Positions 1 through 10,438 of a stretch of DNA of 64,000 nucleotides are shown piece after piece (positions within the stretch are counted from its first letter, which is position 1; every line of letters starts with the position of its first letter). The DNA lies in the NCBI RefSeq assembly GCF_003846445.2, contig NZ_CP030139.2, forward strand, positions 1 through 64,000, written 5' to 3'. Position numbers and translations under genes: made by a program. The stretch is from Synechococcus elongatus PCC 11801 (GTDB lineage Bacteria; Cyanobacteriota; Cyanobacteriia; Synechococcales; Synechococcaceae). The notes under the pieces are model-generated. The model ran no database searches, was not told the DNA's origin, and saw nothing but the letters and a program-made list of their open reading frames with translations.

Positions 1-1446
1 ATGCAACGCTGCAAAAAAGTTGGGGTTATAGTATTGATTCCCTATTCAGCTGCGATCGCTGTGGAACAGTCCCTAGAACACATCTGGGAACAAATTCTGG
101 AACGCTTGCAGCACCAGCTGAGCCGGCCGACGTTTGAGACTTGGATCAAGACAGCAACGGCAGAGGCCTTCGATGGCAAGGTTCTTCGCCTCAGTACCCC
201 CAACCCGTTTGCGCGGAACTGGTTGCAGAAGTACTACCTGCGCACGATCGCGGATGTGGCTGCTGAAATCCTTGGACATACGATCGACCTGCAGATTGGC
301 GTTCAGAGTGACACCAGCACTGAGCCTGATTCTGGCGCTGAACTTTGGCCAGCCATCAGTCCACCACCGCCCGTCGAAGTCCCCAAAACCTCCACGACTG
401 CAGGTCGCCCACCCCTGCGCAGCAGTGACCTCAATCCTAAGTACGTCTTTAGCCGCTTTGTGGTTGGAGCCAACAACCGCATGGCCCATGCCGCGTCCCT
501 AGCGATCGCGGAGTACCCAGGTCGTGAATACAATCCGCTCTTTCTCTGTGGCGGGGTCGGTCTTGGTAAAACCCACTTGATGCAGGCGATTGGGCACTAT
601 CGCCTTGAAATTGACCCCGATGCCAAGATTTTCTACGTCTCGACCGAACAATTTACGAATGATTTAATCGCTGCAATTCGGCGCGATAGTATGCAGAGCT
701 TCCGCGAGCATTATCGTGCCGCTGATGTGATCATGGTCGATGATATTCAGTTCATCGAAGGCAAGGAATATACCCAAGAAGAATTCTTTTATACCTTTAA
801 TTCCTTGCATGAAGCGGGTAAGCAGATTGTGTTGGCTTCTGATCGCCCACCGAGTCAAATCCCACGTCTACAGGAGCGCTTAATTTCTCGTTTCTCAATG
901 GGATTGATTGCAGATATTCAGCCCCCTGACTTTGAAACGCGGGTTGCCATTCTCCAGAAAAAATCAGAATTTGAAAACATGCCGTTGCCACGGGATGTTA
1001 TTGAATATATTGCTGCTCGCTATACCTCCAATATTCGGGAACTGGAAGGCGCTTTGACACGTGCCGTAGCCTATGCGTCTATCTCGGGCCTCTCCCTGAC
1101 GCTTTCTAACATTGCGCCAGTGTTGACACCTCCGACGGAGAAAATGGAGCTTTCACCCGAGGTGATTCTCCAAACGGTTGCTGAAAGCTTTGGGGTTTCA
1201 GTGGATGATTTGCGGGGAAATTCGCGGCGTCGAGAAGTGAGTCTCGCTCGCCAAATTGGCATGTATCTAATGCGTCAGCATACCGATCTCAGTTTGCCGA
1301 AAATTGGTGAACAATTTGGCGGTAAAGATCACACAACAGTGATGTATAGCTGTGAAAAAATTGGTCAGCTTCGTCAATCTGATCCACAGATGGGCAAGCA
1401 GTTGCAAGAGATTAATGATCAACTGTTTGTCGCCAGCCGAGGTTAA
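1..1446 (+). CDS. dnaA: Chromosomal replication initiator protein DnaA
   Basis: DnaA binds DnaA boxes at the replication origin, oligomerises with ATP and opens the duplex. The AAA+ core has Walker A GGVGLGKT at residues 184-191 and Walker [10 protein letters not shown] at about 243-251. The C-terminal helix-turn-helix carries the family signature beginning KDHTTVMYS at residue 442. The frame opens at base 1 with ATG (481 aa), but residues 1-20 are hydrophobic and unlike the family. The usual DnaA start corresponds to the GTG at 61 (VEQSLEHIW), which would give 461 aa. Neither start has a visible ribosome binding site, and bases upstream of 1 are not available. The origin, if adjacent, would lie outside the window; I saw no DnaA-box cluster in the 140 bp downstream. 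Confidence 0.98.
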   Translation: MQRCKKVGVIVLIPYSAAIAVEQSLEHIWEQILERLQHQLSRPTFETWIKTATAEAFDGKVLRLSTPNPFARNWLQKYYLRTIADVAAEILGHTIDLQIGVQSDTSTEPDSGAELWPAISPPPPVEVPKTSTTAGRPPLRSSDLNPKYVFSRFVVGANNRMAHAASLAIAEYPGREYNPLFLCGGVGLGKTHLMQAIGHYRLEIDPDAKIFYVSTEQFTNDLIAAIRRDSMQSFREHYRAADVIMVDDIQFIEGKEYTQEEFFYTFNSLHEAGKQIVLASDRPPSQIPRLQERLISRFSMGLIADIQPPDFETRVAILQKKSEFENMPLPRDVIEYIAARYTSNIRELEGALTRAVAYASISGLSLTLSNIAPVLTPPTEKMELSPEVILQTVAESFGVSVDDLRGNSRRREVSLARQIGMYLMRQHTDLSLPKIGEQFGGKDHTTVMYSCEKIGQLRQSDPQMGKQLQEINDQLFVASRG

Positions 1447-1589
1447 AGTCCTTTTTTCGGCGCAGAGCGTGAATCGTTCAAATTGCGATCGCACCTTGCG
1501 TGAGTTTCAAACTGTATCGCTACAGTCTCAAGGGTTTAGTGTCGTCCTCTCGCTGCGATAGGGTGAGGGACGGAGTGTGATGAACCCCC

Positions 1590-2291
1590 ATGAGTGTGCT
1601 GGCTCCTGATGCGGTCGAAGGATTGTTCGATCAGATTGCGCCAATCTATGACGATCTGAACGACCAGCTGAGTTTTGGGCTGCATCGCATTTGGAAGCGG
1701 ATGGCAGTGAAATGGTCCGGAGCCAAGGCTGGTGATCGCGTTTTGGATCTCTGCTGCGGGAGCGGCGATCTCGCTTTTTTGCTGGCGAAGGCGGTTGGCT
1801 CTAAGGGGAAAGTGATTGGTCTCGATCGCTCACAAGCTCTCTTAGCTGTCGCGGCCGATCGCACTCGTCACAGTGCCAGCGCACGGGTGATCGACTGGCA
1901 GCGCGACGATGCCCTCGACCTTCCCTTCCCAGCTGATTACTTTGATGCGGCGACTTTGGGCTACGGCCTGCGCAATGTGCCGGATATTTCTACAGTTTTG
2001 CAGCAGTTGCAACGGGTGTTGAAACCCGGTGCTAAGGCGGCGATCCTCGATATGCACCGCCCCTATGCACCTGTCCTACGACAGTTTCAGCAGTTCTACC
2101 TCGATCGCTGGGTCGTGCCTGCCGCTGCCGCCCGAGACTGTGCTGCTGAGTATGAATACATCGATGCCAGTCTGGAAGTGTTTCCCCAAGGGCATCAGCA
2201 AGTGGAATTGGCGATCGCGGCTGGTTTTCAGCAGGCCAAGCACTACGAACTGGCAGCAGGGCTGATGGGTGTGTTGGTGGTTGAGGCATAA
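1590..2291 (+). CDS. menG: Demethylphylloquinone/menaquinone methyltransferase (MenG/UbiE family)
   Basis: This SAM-dependent methyltransferase of 233 aa belongs to the UbiE/MenG family. In cyanobacteria the family does the last step of phylloquinone synthesis, methylating 2-phytyl-1,4-naphthoquinone for photosystem I. The SAM-binding motif I, VLDLCCGSGD, lies at residues 51-60, and the N-terminal FDQIAPIYDDLN stretch is the usual UbiE signature region. Its stop is followed after 2 bp by the DUF445 gene, so the two are probably cotranscribed. The substrate is inferred from the organism, since the family also methylates ubiquinone precursors in other bacteria. A DHNA-CoA hydrolase gene of the same pathway lies far off at 49.4 kb. 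Confidence 0.93.
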   Translation: MSVLAPDAVEGLFDQIAPIYDDLNDQLSFGLHRIWKRMAVKWSGAKAGDRVLDLCCGSGDLAFLLAKAVGSKGKVIGLDRSQALLAVAADRTRHSASARVIDWQRDDALDLPFPADYFDAATLGYGLRNVPDISTVLQQLQRVLKPGAKAAILDMHRPYAPVLRQFQQFYLDRWVVPAAAARDCAAEYEYIDASLEVFPQGHQQVELAIAAGFQQAKHYELAAGLMGVLVVEA

Positions 2292-2293
2292 GT

Positions 2294-3523
2294 TTGGACG
2301 GGCGCACTCTGGGGATGTGGCTTTTGCCGCCAGTGGTGGGCGGCATCATTGGCTACTTCACCAACGATCTCGCCATCCGCATGCTGTTTCGGCCCTATCA
2401 CCCAATCCTGATCGGGGGCTGGCGGCTACCATTCACGCCTGGACTGATTCCAGCGAACCAAGGGCGTTTGGCACGGCGGATTGCCGATGCCATTTTGGGA
2501 TCACTTCTGACACCTGATGCACTCCACGATCTGGCTCGACGTCTGCTCGAACTGCCGCGCTTGGAAGCGGCGATCGCTTGGCTGGTGGCGCTCCTGCTAG
2601 AGCGACTGCGTGAGATTCGTGACCCGCGCAGTATTGAGGTCGCCGCTGATGTTCTGCGCGACTTGGCAGGTAGTGCACTGCCACGCTGGTTACGGGCGAT
2701 CGTGCGTCAACGTCAAAGTTTGGATGCCCAGATTGATCGCTGGTTTGACACCCAGCTCCTCAGTCAAAAACTGGGGCCAAAACAAGCGCAACAGCTAGGC
2801 GATTGGCTTTTGGAAGGCGCGTTTCCCCCCGATCAAATTCGACGCGTTGCACTGGACTTCCTAACGGATCAAAACATTCGCAACCTCGATCGCATCGTGC
2901 GCGATCGCACCCGCGGCACCGACTGGGTGATCGCCAACCTGTTTGGGGTGCAGTCCAGCTTGCAGCGCTTGCGGCAGTTCCTGCGCGAGCAGCCCGAAGC
3001 AGGCGATGCGGTAATTGCTGAGCTCAGTCAACGCTTGGCCTTACGTCAGCAGCTCAGCCAAGCGCTACAGACGTTTCAACTGACCGACTTACCCCAAACC
3101 ACCCTCAACGATCTGCGGATTCAACTGCGTCAGGGACTGCGCCAGTGGCTCGATCAGGATGGTCTTGCCCTCCTAGAAGAAGCCTTGGAGGGACTGGATT
3201 GGACGGGTGCAGCGCGGGCCTTACTCGATCGCCTGCGGACCGCCGTGATCAGTGAAGCGGCGATCGCGGCTTTCAGTCATGAAGTGGCACTGATCCTCGA
3301 CCAGCGGCTGGAGCATGAATTGGAAGATTTAGTTGCTGCAGCGCTGCCCGTCCTCGCGTTGGATGACCTGATCATCAGTCGGGTCGAAGCCACACCCGCT
3401 GCCGATCTCGAAGCAGCGATTCAGGGCATTGTCCGCAGTGAGTTGCAGGCGATCGTCAATATCGGCGGGGTTTTAGGAGTGCTGCTGGGCTTTGTGCAAA
3501 GCCTGATCAACTACTGGTCTTGA
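2294..3523 (+). CDS. DUF445 family membrane-associated protein
   Basis: This 409-residue protein belongs to the DUF445 (YheB-like) family. The N-terminus has the family hallmark, a hydrophobic stretch followed by GYFTNDLAIRMLFRP at roughly residues 22-36. A second hydrophobic segment sits at the extreme C-terminus. Between them is a long Leu/Arg/Gln-rich helical region. The layout suggests a protein anchored at both ends with a large helical domain, but the function is not known and I do not assign one. The frame opens with TTG at 2294, 2 bp after the menG stop; an in-frame ATG at 2315 is an alternative. Confidence 0.85.
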   Translation: MDGRTLGMWLLPPVVGGIIGYFTNDLAIRMLFRPYHPILIGGWRLPFTPGLIPANQGRLARRIADAILGSLLTPDALHDLARRLLELPRLEAAIAWLVALLLERLREIRDPRSIEVAADVLRDLAGSALPRWLRAIVRQRQSLDAQIDRWFDTQLLSQKLGPKQAQQLGDWLLEGAFPPDQIRRVALDFLTDQNIRNLDRIVRDRTRGTDWVIANLFGVQSSLQRLRQFLREQPEAGDAVIAELSQRLALRQQLSQALQTFQLTDLPQTTLNDLRIQLRQGLRQWLDQDGLALLEEALEGLDWTGAARALLDRLRTAVISEAAIAAFSHEVALILDQRLEHELEDLVAAALPVLALDDLIISRVEATPAADLEAAIQGIVRSELQAIVNIGGVLGVLLGFVQSLINYWS

Positions 3524-3621
3524 GTGCCTGTTGTCAGCTGGTAACTCACCAGATCTCTCGTGATCCCGATCGCCAGCGGCAGCGGGACAGTCCCAGCCGT
3601 CAGCTAAGATTTGAGCAGGCT

Positions 3622-3696
3622 AGGGGTGCTCAACAGGGTTGGGCTGAGATCACACCCTTGGAACCTGGCACCGGGTAATACCGGCGGAGGGAAGCT
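3622..3696 (+). promoter_or_regulatory. TPP (THI-box) riboswitch upstream of thiC
   Basis: The conserved THI-box pieces occur in order: GGGGTGCTC (from 3623), CTGAGAT (3644-3650), ACCC then GAACCTG (from 3661), GGTAATACCGGCGGAGGGAAGC (through 3695). This is the canonical thiamine pyrophosphate aptamer and sits 130 nt before thiC, a typical target. No terminator with a T run lies between aptamer and gene. The thiC Shine-Dalgarno (3813-3818) can pair with ACTCCT at 3765-3770, so translational control is the more likely mode. Confidence 0.95.
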
Positions 3697-3772
3697 AGTC
3701 AGAATGATCCCATGGCGATCGCGTGGCAACAGGCGATCGAGGGTCTTCTCCTCGAAAATCGGGTACTCCTAG

Positions 3773-5197
<1,425 letters not shown>

Positions 5198-5233
5198 TTC
5201 ACGCGTCTGACGGTCTTACGTCGTAATTGAGCG

Positions 5234-5270
5234 ATCGCTCCTCTAGTAATGCTGGGGGAGCGATTTTCTT
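5234..5270 (+). terminator. Probable rho-independent terminator after thiC
   Basis: An inverted repeat ATCGCTCC (5234-5241) and GGAGCGAT (5257-5264) encloses a 15-nt loop and is followed by a short T-rich tail (TTTCTT). It starts 36 nt after the thiC stop. The stem includes part of a HIP1 octamer, so coincidence is possible. Confidence 0.55.
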
Positions 5271-5272
5271 GA

Positions 5273-5692
5273 TCAACGCGATCGCTGTGGTTGACGGCAC
5301 TGTTCCAGAATGCGTTGGTCGTTGTCGCTCAGGGTTTTTAGCTCGTAAAAACCGGCAAGCTGGGGCGGTTGTTTGGGGTCAGTTGCTGCGATCGGAATCG
5401 TGAAGCGATATTCTTGGCCATCAAAACTATCGGCAATTGTCAGCACCAATTGGCGATCGTGAATCGTTCCTTGGAAACAATCAAAAGAGGAATAGGGCAT
5501 GTAGATGGCTCCTTCCAAACGGTTCCCAGCGGCTGCGAAGACGAGATAGGTTTTGCCAATTTCATCCCGAGTGTTGGCTTCGCCATAGAGATAGGCGCCA
5601 TCTCCCCAAGCCACCTGTGACAGGCCAGCCGCAACCCAAATCCCCAAGCTGCCAAGGATGGCAGCACCAAGGCTATAGCTGAGGCGGCGCAT
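5273..5692 (-). CDS. Hypothetical secreted protein
   Basis: I do not recognise a family. From the preferred ATG at 5692, preceded by a GAGGAAG ribosome binding site, the product is 139 aa. It starts MRRLSYSLG, followed by a hydrophobic segment and an Ala-rich stretch typical of a signal peptide, so it is probably exported. The mature part is small and mostly beta-like, with two cysteines (FDCFQG near the middle and one near the C-terminus) that could form a disulphide. The frame can be extended 8 codons upstream to 5716, but that start has no better support. It converges on thiC. Confidence 0.7.
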   Translation of the reverse strand: MRRLSYSLGAAILGSLGIWVAAGLSQVAWGDGAYLYGEANTRDEIGKTYLVFAAAGNRLEGAIYMPYSSFDCFQGTIHDRQLVLTIADSFDGQEYRFTIPIAATDPKQPPQLAGFYELKTLSDNDQRILEQCRQPQRSR

Positions 5693-6157
5693 ATTACTTC
5701 CTCTCCCTCTTTCCAAGTTAGGCGGGGGATCAGTTCCGAAATCTAAAGAATGACTGATATTTTCTCATTGTGAATTCCACCAAGATAGGCCAATACTTTC
5801 TGCTAGATCTGCAAGGTCGACAATTGCCCTGAACTGCAGTAATTTTCAACAAATCATGTTGGTTTGCAATGATTTTTTGTTCTGAGAAAGTTGAAGGACG
5901 AATGATTGAACTTTTACTAAAAGCCAAGTGACTTCGCCGGCTGATTCAGCTTGCGCTGACTTGCCGGACTTCTCCGATCAAGTGTTCACTTTGTCAGCCT
6001 CAGGGGATTGAGACTGTGCCTGTTCGCATGAAGGTCAGTGAGTCAGGACGAGCATTCATGAATTGCGGTGATGGGCAACCGATCGCAGCGAACAGTCGTC
6101 ATGCTGAAAGGAGGGACTTTTGCCCCGATAGTTGCTCATGAGTTTGCAAGCGTGATC
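5693..6157. other. Gene-free AT-rich interval with a terminator-like hairpin
   Basis: I see no convincing coding frame in these 465 bp between two divergent genes; the short frames present overlap each other and lack ribosome binding sites. The AT content is visibly higher than that of the neighbours. One hairpin stands out: AAATCAT (5851-5857) pairs with ATGATTT (5869-5875) and runs into T6 on the plus strand, as a terminator or small-RNA 3' end would. Confidence 0.5.
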
Positions 6158-6685
6158 ATGCGTGCGTTCTGGAATCAGCATTGGCTGCAACGGCTAGCGA
6201 TCGCGGTTGTTCCGGTCTCGCTGTTGGGCTTGAGTTGCCGTGGACAAGCCGCAAGCGATCGCGCTCAGTATTTGCCCATTGGAGCTGAGGTCACGATTGA
6301 CGGCCAGCGGATTCAGCTAGAAGTCGCCATGACCCCCGCACAGCAAGCACGCGGCCTGATGTTTCGTCCCCGACTGCCTGACAATCGCGGCATGTTGTTT
6401 CCCTTCCCCCAAGCGCGGCCTGTCAGTTTCTGGATGTTCAACACCCCAGAACCCTTAGATATGGTCTTTCTCTACCAAGGCGAGATCCGCGCGATCGTTC
6501 AAGAAGCGCGTCCCTGTCTCAGTCTTCCTTGCCCTAGCTATGGCCCTGCTCTTGTTCCCATCGATACAGTGCTTGAGCTGCGGGCAGGGCGTAGCCGCGA
6601 ACTCGGCCTTCAAAAAGGCGATCGCCTAGAAGTGCGTTTCCTACAGCCATCCGATCCAGCGGTTCGTAATCCGGGCGCACTTTAG
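6158..6685 (+). CDS. DUF192 family lipoprotein
   Basis: This is a DUF192 family protein, 175 aa from the ATG at 6158. The frame is open upstream to 6068, but the start at 6158 places a hydrophobic segment and a lipobox-like LLGLSC at the N-terminus, so a lipid-anchored exported protein is likely. Family-type stretches follow: ARGLMFRPRLPDNRGMLFPF, then FWMFNTPEPLDMVFL, then the C-terminal VLELRAGRSRELGLQKGD. The biochemical role of DUF192 is not established. It stands alone on the plus strand between minus-strand genes. Confidence 0.85.
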   Translation: MRAFWNQHWLQRLAIAVVPVSLLGLSCRGQAASDRAQYLPIGAEVTIDGQRIQLEVAMTPAQQARGLMFRPRLPDNRGMLFPFPQARPVSFWMFNTPEPLDMVFLYQGEIRAIVQEARPCLSLPCPSYGPALVPIDTVLELRAGRSRELGLQKGDRLEVRFLQPSDPAVRNPGAL

Positions 6686-6768
6686 CGGTTCCATTTCGTC
6701 ACTCCCTTGGGGGTGATCGACAGACCTCGGACAGCCAGTGCTCTGCCGTAGTAGCGATCTCAAGACTG

Positions 6769-7002
6769 TTATACAGCGCTGGAGGGATTGGTATGCTGCA
6801 AGAATTGATGCCGCTGCAAAGTCACCTCACCGTGATCAGGCACCCAAGCAACCCACGCATCATTCCACGCTTCGCACATTAAGAGGGCTTGATCTGCGCT
6901 GTATTCAGAACAGCGATCGCGCAGTTGCACCCATTGGCGAGGCATCGGCACAAATGTTTCTGCACTTGTAATGCCCTGAGAAATCGGAATAATCGTACTC
7001 AT
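6769..7002 (-). CDS. Small hypothetical protein, Trp-rich
   Basis: This 77-residue product is of unknown function. It has five tryptophans and no membrane segment. The codon usage reads as a real gene (normal mix of GAT, CAG, GTG and GAA codons). A GAAGGTGG ribosome binding site lies 5 nt before the ATG at 7002. A competing frame on the plus strand over the same bases lacks these signs. It may be a small conserved cyanobacterial protein, but I cannot name it. Confidence 0.6.
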   Translation of the reverse strand: MSTIIPISQGITSAETFVPMPRQWVQLRDRCSEYSADQALLMCEAWNDAWVAWVPDHGEVTLQRHQFLQHTNPSSAV

Positions 7003-7194
7003 GGGCCACCTTCGGTAGCAACAGCTACAGAAATTCTAGTTTTGGCTAGAAGGCGATCGCGTAATTACGGGTCAAACTTAACCCCCTGCTCTTCCTAGGC
7101 ACTTGGGCTGGTTGGCTCAATTTGCTGCGATGCCTGTCAGCGCTAGAGTGCAGAGCCGTTTGAATCGTTCCGTTGTGATTTCGAGAAAGCTCAC

Positions 7195-7226
7195 CAAAAA
7201 GCCAGACCCCACTGAGAAGTCTGGCT
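7195..7226 (-). terminator. Rho-independent terminator after the DUF1517 gene
   Basis: Read on the minus strand, AGCCAGAC (7226-7219) pairs with GTCTGGCT (7207-7200) and runs into T5. It lies 34 nt beyond the stop of the gene ending at 7260. Confidence 0.85.
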
Positions 7227-7259
7227 CATAGGCTCTCAAGCAAGCGAGAGCAATTGCGA

Positions 7260-8192
7260 TTAGAGGACGCGCAAGTCGGGATAATTGGCCATCAAGTCTT
7301 CACGGGTCAGACTTTCAGTTTCTGAATCCGGACTCCAGAGCACTTCCACCGCTAGCAAATTGTCGCTACCGATCGCCCCAATCTGCCGCAGTGCGAGTTG
7401 CAGATCGGTGGTGCTATTCAGCGCTGGCAGATTGAGCTTGGTCGCTGCTGCGACCAGCAACGTCACCACGATGTATTCCGCTGGTGCTTGGCTGAGGGGA
7501 TCGATCGCGGTAGCCGTGCGGGTTGACCGTTGCACCTGACCATCAACGTTGGAGATGCCTTCGCCCGAAAACTTACTGCGCTCCATCAGCGTCAGCCGGT
7601 TGAAAGCATTCTCTGCGGTACCCCAGGTGACACGTTGCGCTTCGGCACTGCCGTAGGCCCAATATTCTGGGTGGCGGAGCAGAGCAAGTGTGGTCTCTTG
7701 CAGGACGTTAGCCAATCCCGTTTTGCTATTGGTGTTAGCCCGCATGGCGAGGGCTTCCAAATCGCTCTGCAGCGATCGCGCACCGGCCAGCAGACCCACT
7801 TGAACTTGGGCGATCGCCACCTGCGAATTGCTGACAGGCGCTAGACGAGCATTATTGCCGTCACCACCGCCAGCGTTTTGAAATGCTCGCAGCAGGAAAC
7901 CGGCGATCGCAATCATGACCAAGAAGCCGAACAGGCCCCCGCCCCCGCCGAAGAAAAAGGGCAAGACAAAGGGAAAGCCAAAGCCGCCGCCACCTCGGTA
8001 GTAGCCACCGCCACCCCCACTGAACGATCGCGACGGGCTACTGAAGCTACGCGAGGGAGCCGAGAAAGAACCACCGCCGATCCGCCCACCGCGGGCAGCC
8101 CAAGCAGATTGAGCAGCACTGAGGGTCAAACTGCCCACCAGTAAAACGACTACCAACAGTCGTCCAATCGATTTGAGGAATGGCTTGCGCAT
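7260..8192 (-). CDS. DUF1517 family membrane protein
   Basis: This 310-residue protein belongs to the DUF1517 family, whose plant member FLAP1 is a chloroplast protein involved in acclimation to fluctuating light. Residues 1-32 form a signal-peptide-like or membrane segment ending AQSAWA. A Gly/Ser/Phe-rich low-complexity stretch follows, then a hydrophobic segment (FGFLVMIAIAGFLLRAF) and a C-terminal soluble domain of about 190 residues. The role of the cyanobacterial protein is not known to me. A strong terminator follows, and thiS lies upstream in the same direction after 112 bp. Confidence 0.82.
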   Translation of the reverse strand: MRKPFLKSIGRLLVVVLLVGSLTLSAAQSAWAARGGRIGGGSFSAPSRSFSSPSRSFSGGGGGYYRGGGGFGFPFVLPFFFGGGGGLFGFLVMIAIAGFLLRAFQNAGGGDGNNARLAPVSNSQVAIAQVQVGLLAGARSLQSDLEALAMRANTNSKTGLANVLQETTLALLRHPEYWAYGSAEAQRVTWGTAENAFNRLTLMERSKFSGEGISNVDGQVQRSTRTATAIDPLSQAPAEYIVVTLLVAAATKLNLPALNSTTDLQLALRQIGAIGSDNLLAVEVLWSPDSETESLTREDLMANYPDLRVL

Positions 8193-8304
8193 AGTCTTGT
8201 GGAATGCAGCGCTGAGGCAGGGAGACTGCGCTCTTTCTTACTGTAGCGGCTGGCTCTTAGACATTTCTCTGACTAGAGGCTAACCCAGGGTGAGATTACC
8301 GTAT

Positions 8305-8517
8305 CTAACCACCCCCAACGATGGTGACGATCTCTAGGCGATCGCCTGTGGTGGGGGTGGTGCTTTCCCAAAATTGGCGGTGCAAAATCTCGCCGTTGTA
8401 CTCGACCGCCACAAGCCGAGGTTCTAGGCCTAGACTGCGCAGAAGTTCAGGCAAAGTCAGACCCGCAGGACAGTTGCGGAACTCCCCATTGATCTGGAGA
8501 GAGATGGGTTCAGACAT
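8305..8517 (-). CDS. thiS: Thiamine biosynthesis sulfur carrier protein ThiS
   Basis: ThiS is a ubiquitin-like sulfur carrier; its C-terminal glycine is adenylated and thiocarboxylated to deliver sulfur to the thiazole synthase. This 70-residue protein has the expected beta-grasp length and ends in GGG. It opens MSEPISLQINGE, the usual ThiS first strand. It lies 17 bp downstream of the thiE fusion gene in the same direction, so the two are likely one operon. Confidence 0.92.
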   Translation of the reverse strand: MSEPISLQINGEFRNCPAGLTLPELLRSLGLEPRLVAVEYNGEILHRQFWESTTPTTGDRLEIVTIVGGG

Positions 8518-8534
8518 GAACGATCGCTCAGACT

Positions 8535-9548
8535 CTAAAGCATTTGTAAAAGTTCAGCAGTAGCCGCTTTCGGGTCGGGTGCATCCATAATGGCGCGCAC
8601 AACCGCGAGGCGATCGGCACCGGCAGCAACCACCTCAGTAGCATTGCTGGCATCGATACCGCCGATCGCATAAAACGGCTGCTGAGCCTGCTGGCGGGCG
8701 TAGTCCAAATACTCAAAACCGGCGGCTGCTTTGCCCGGTTTGGTGGGGGTTGCAAAGATGGGACCTACGCCGATGTAGTCTGCCCCTTCGGCATTGGCGC
8801 GAGCCAGCTCTTCAGGACTGGTGGTCGATCGCCCGACAATGCGATCGGGACCGAGAATGCGTCGAGCCACTTCCATCGGTACATCCTGCTGACCGAGATG
8901 CACTCCGTCTGCACCGCAAGCTAGTGCCAGATCGACACGATCGTTGACGAGGAACAGGGCTCCGTAGCGCTGGCAGAGTTCCGCCAAGCGGCAGGCGGTT
9001 TCTAAGCGCGTCGCATCTTCCTGATTTTTGTCGCGGTACTGCACCAGCTTTAGACCTGCTGAGAGAGCAGCTTCGACAACTTCCAGCAGGCGAGGATGGG
9101 GCGACGTGACGAGATATAGTCGTGCCTGTTGTAAGCGACTGAGGCGATCGCGGCTCTGCAGCTGAGACTCCAAGACGTAGAGCTGATAGCGCATCGCTTT
9201 GGCGCGATCGCTGAGATCCCCCTCGATCAGCTTGCCGTACTCCTCAATCACCCGTAGCGCTTCTTGCACCCGCGCACAGTTGGCGAGTAAAACCGCATTG
9301 AGGTCAGCCCGTTGACGCTCTTGGGGATGGCTGAGGCTGGTTCCCGGATCATGGGTTGTGTCGCGGGCTTGGCGAAACTCTGGGCGATGCCAACTGCCGA
9401 CTTCTTGCCGTAGTGCCTTGCAGATGGCGCTCAAGTCGGCGCGTTCAAGTCCAAAACGGCACCACTCCTCAAGAATGCGCAGCCCTTCGCGGGCGCGATC
9501 GAGGTTGGCATCCAAAATGCGGTAGCAACGGGTCTCAACCCAATCCAT
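8535..9548 (-). CDS. thiE: ThiD2-ThiE fusion: HMP-P kinase-like domain plus thiamine-phosphate synthase
   Basis: The C-terminal half (about residue 140 to 337) is a complete ThiE, which joins HMP-PP and thiazole phosphate into thiamine phosphate. Motifs visible are LVQYRDKN, LVNDRVDLAL, GVHLGQQDVP, VGRSTTSPEE, IGVGPIFATPTKPG and YAIGGI. The first 130 residues, with the stretch ANLDRAREGLRILEEWCRF, match the ThiD2 domain. That domain was described as a strictly monofunctional HMP-P kinase and is often fused to ThiE. The protein would therefore do two consecutive steps. Its length of 337 aa is normal for cyanobacterial ThiE fusions. It is followed by thiS. Confidence 0.92.
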   Translation of the reverse strand: MDWVETRCYRILDANLDRAREGLRILEEWCRFGLERADLSAICKALRQEVGSWHRPEFRQARDTTHDPGTSLSHPQERQRADLNAVLLANCARVQEALRVIEEYGKLIEGDLSDRAKAMRYQLYVLESQLQSRDRLSRLQQARLYLVTSPHPRLLEVVEAALSAGLKLVQYRDKNQEDATRLETACRLAELCQRYGALFLVNDRVDLALACGADGVHLGQQDVPMEVARRILGPDRIVGRSTTSPEELARANAEGADYIGVGPIFATPTKPGKAAAGFEYLDYARQQAQQPFYAIGGIDASNATEVVAAGADRLAVVRAIMDAPDPKAATAELLQML

Positions 9549-9620
9549 GCTTCATGCAGACGACGTCTTTTCGACTCTAGCCTGAGGGCTGGATCAGGCG
9601 ATAGACCAGACGATGAGGCG

Positions 9621-10412
9621 CTAGCGGTCCGGATTAGTGCTGGTTGCTGTCGAAGGCTCAGCCTGAACGGGGATGCGATAAATTTGCACCTCACTAATTG
9701 TCCCGAGTGGCTGGGCCTCTTGACCGGCACGACTTAACCAGATCAGATCGGGGCGACCTGGATTGATGGCGACTTCCTGCTTCGGCGAAAATGATAGCTG
9801 CTGGCCTGCGCGGCCCGTTCCTGAAAACACCACTTTGCCATCCACGCTAATTTCAGCCCAAGCAGGTCCTCGGAAGGCGATCCCAACTGTGTTGGGTGCT
9901 GGTGCTGGTTCTAGAGGAGTGTTAGGCAATGCTGCTGCAGGTGGAGGCGGGGGTTCAGGAGCAGTCGGCGTTGGGGCGAGAGCCACCTGTTGTCGCCAGT
10001 TCCAGACAGCCAGTCCTGTGCCTGCCACTGCTGCCACAACAACAACAATGAGCCCCACCAGTCCCAGTGATGCTTTGGAGGGCAGGGCAATTTTGACTGG
10101 CGATCGCTGATCTGAAACGGATGATTTGGGCGTCGCTGGCGTTGGAGTCTTGACTTCTGCGAGGGAGAGATCGGCCAGCAGCGTGTCGGGATCGAGTCCC
10201 AGACTACGAGCATAGGTGCGAATAAACCCCTGGACAAAGACGGGTTCAGGCAAGCGCTGGACTTCTCCACTCTCGATGGCTTCGAGATAGCTGGCTCGCA
10301 CGCGACATTGAGCGGCCACTGCAGCGAGATCTAACCCTTGCGCTTCACGGGCTGCTCGCAGTTCCGCTCCAATTCGGTAAAGCTCTTCTGTGTAGACCAG
10401 CGACTCAGTCAT
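9621..10412 (-). CDS. RodZ-like protein: helix-turn-helix, single membrane segment, periplasmic domain
   Basis: The product of 263 aa starts at the ATG at 10412 (the frame is open 21 codons further). Residues about 8-75 form an XRE/HTH_25 domain (IGAELRAAREAQGLDL ... YLEAIESGEVQRLP). A linker, one transmembrane segment (GLVGLIVVVVAAVAGTGLAV), a Pro/Ala-rich spacer and a C-terminal DUF4115-like beta domain follow. This is the RodZ architecture; RodZ links MreB to the cell-wall elongation machinery. Sequence outside the HTH is too divergent to be sure it is the functional RodZ. It lies just downstream of cpcF (27 bp) in the same direction. Confidence 0.8.
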   Translation of the reverse strand: MTESLVYTEELYRIGAELRAAREAQGLDLAAVAAQCRVRASYLEAIESGEVQRLPEPVFVQGFIRTYARSLGLDPDTLLADLSLAEVKTPTPATPKSSVSDQRSPVKIALPSKASLGLVGLIVVVVAAVAGTGLAVWNWRQQVALAPTPTAPEPPPPPAAALPNTPLEPAPAPNTVGIAFRGPAWAEISVDGKVVFSGTGRAGQQLSFSPKQEVAINPGRPDLIWLSRAGQEAQPLGTISEVQIYRIPVQAEPSTATSTNPDR

Positions 10413-10438
10413 GAATCCTTGGGCGCAGAGATATCCTT

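Noticed and set aside
9580-9599. Hairpin GCCTGA/TCAGGC after the RodZ-like gene region as a terminator
   Set aside because: No T run follows on either strand, and the position is upstream of thiE rather than clearly after a stop on the right strand.
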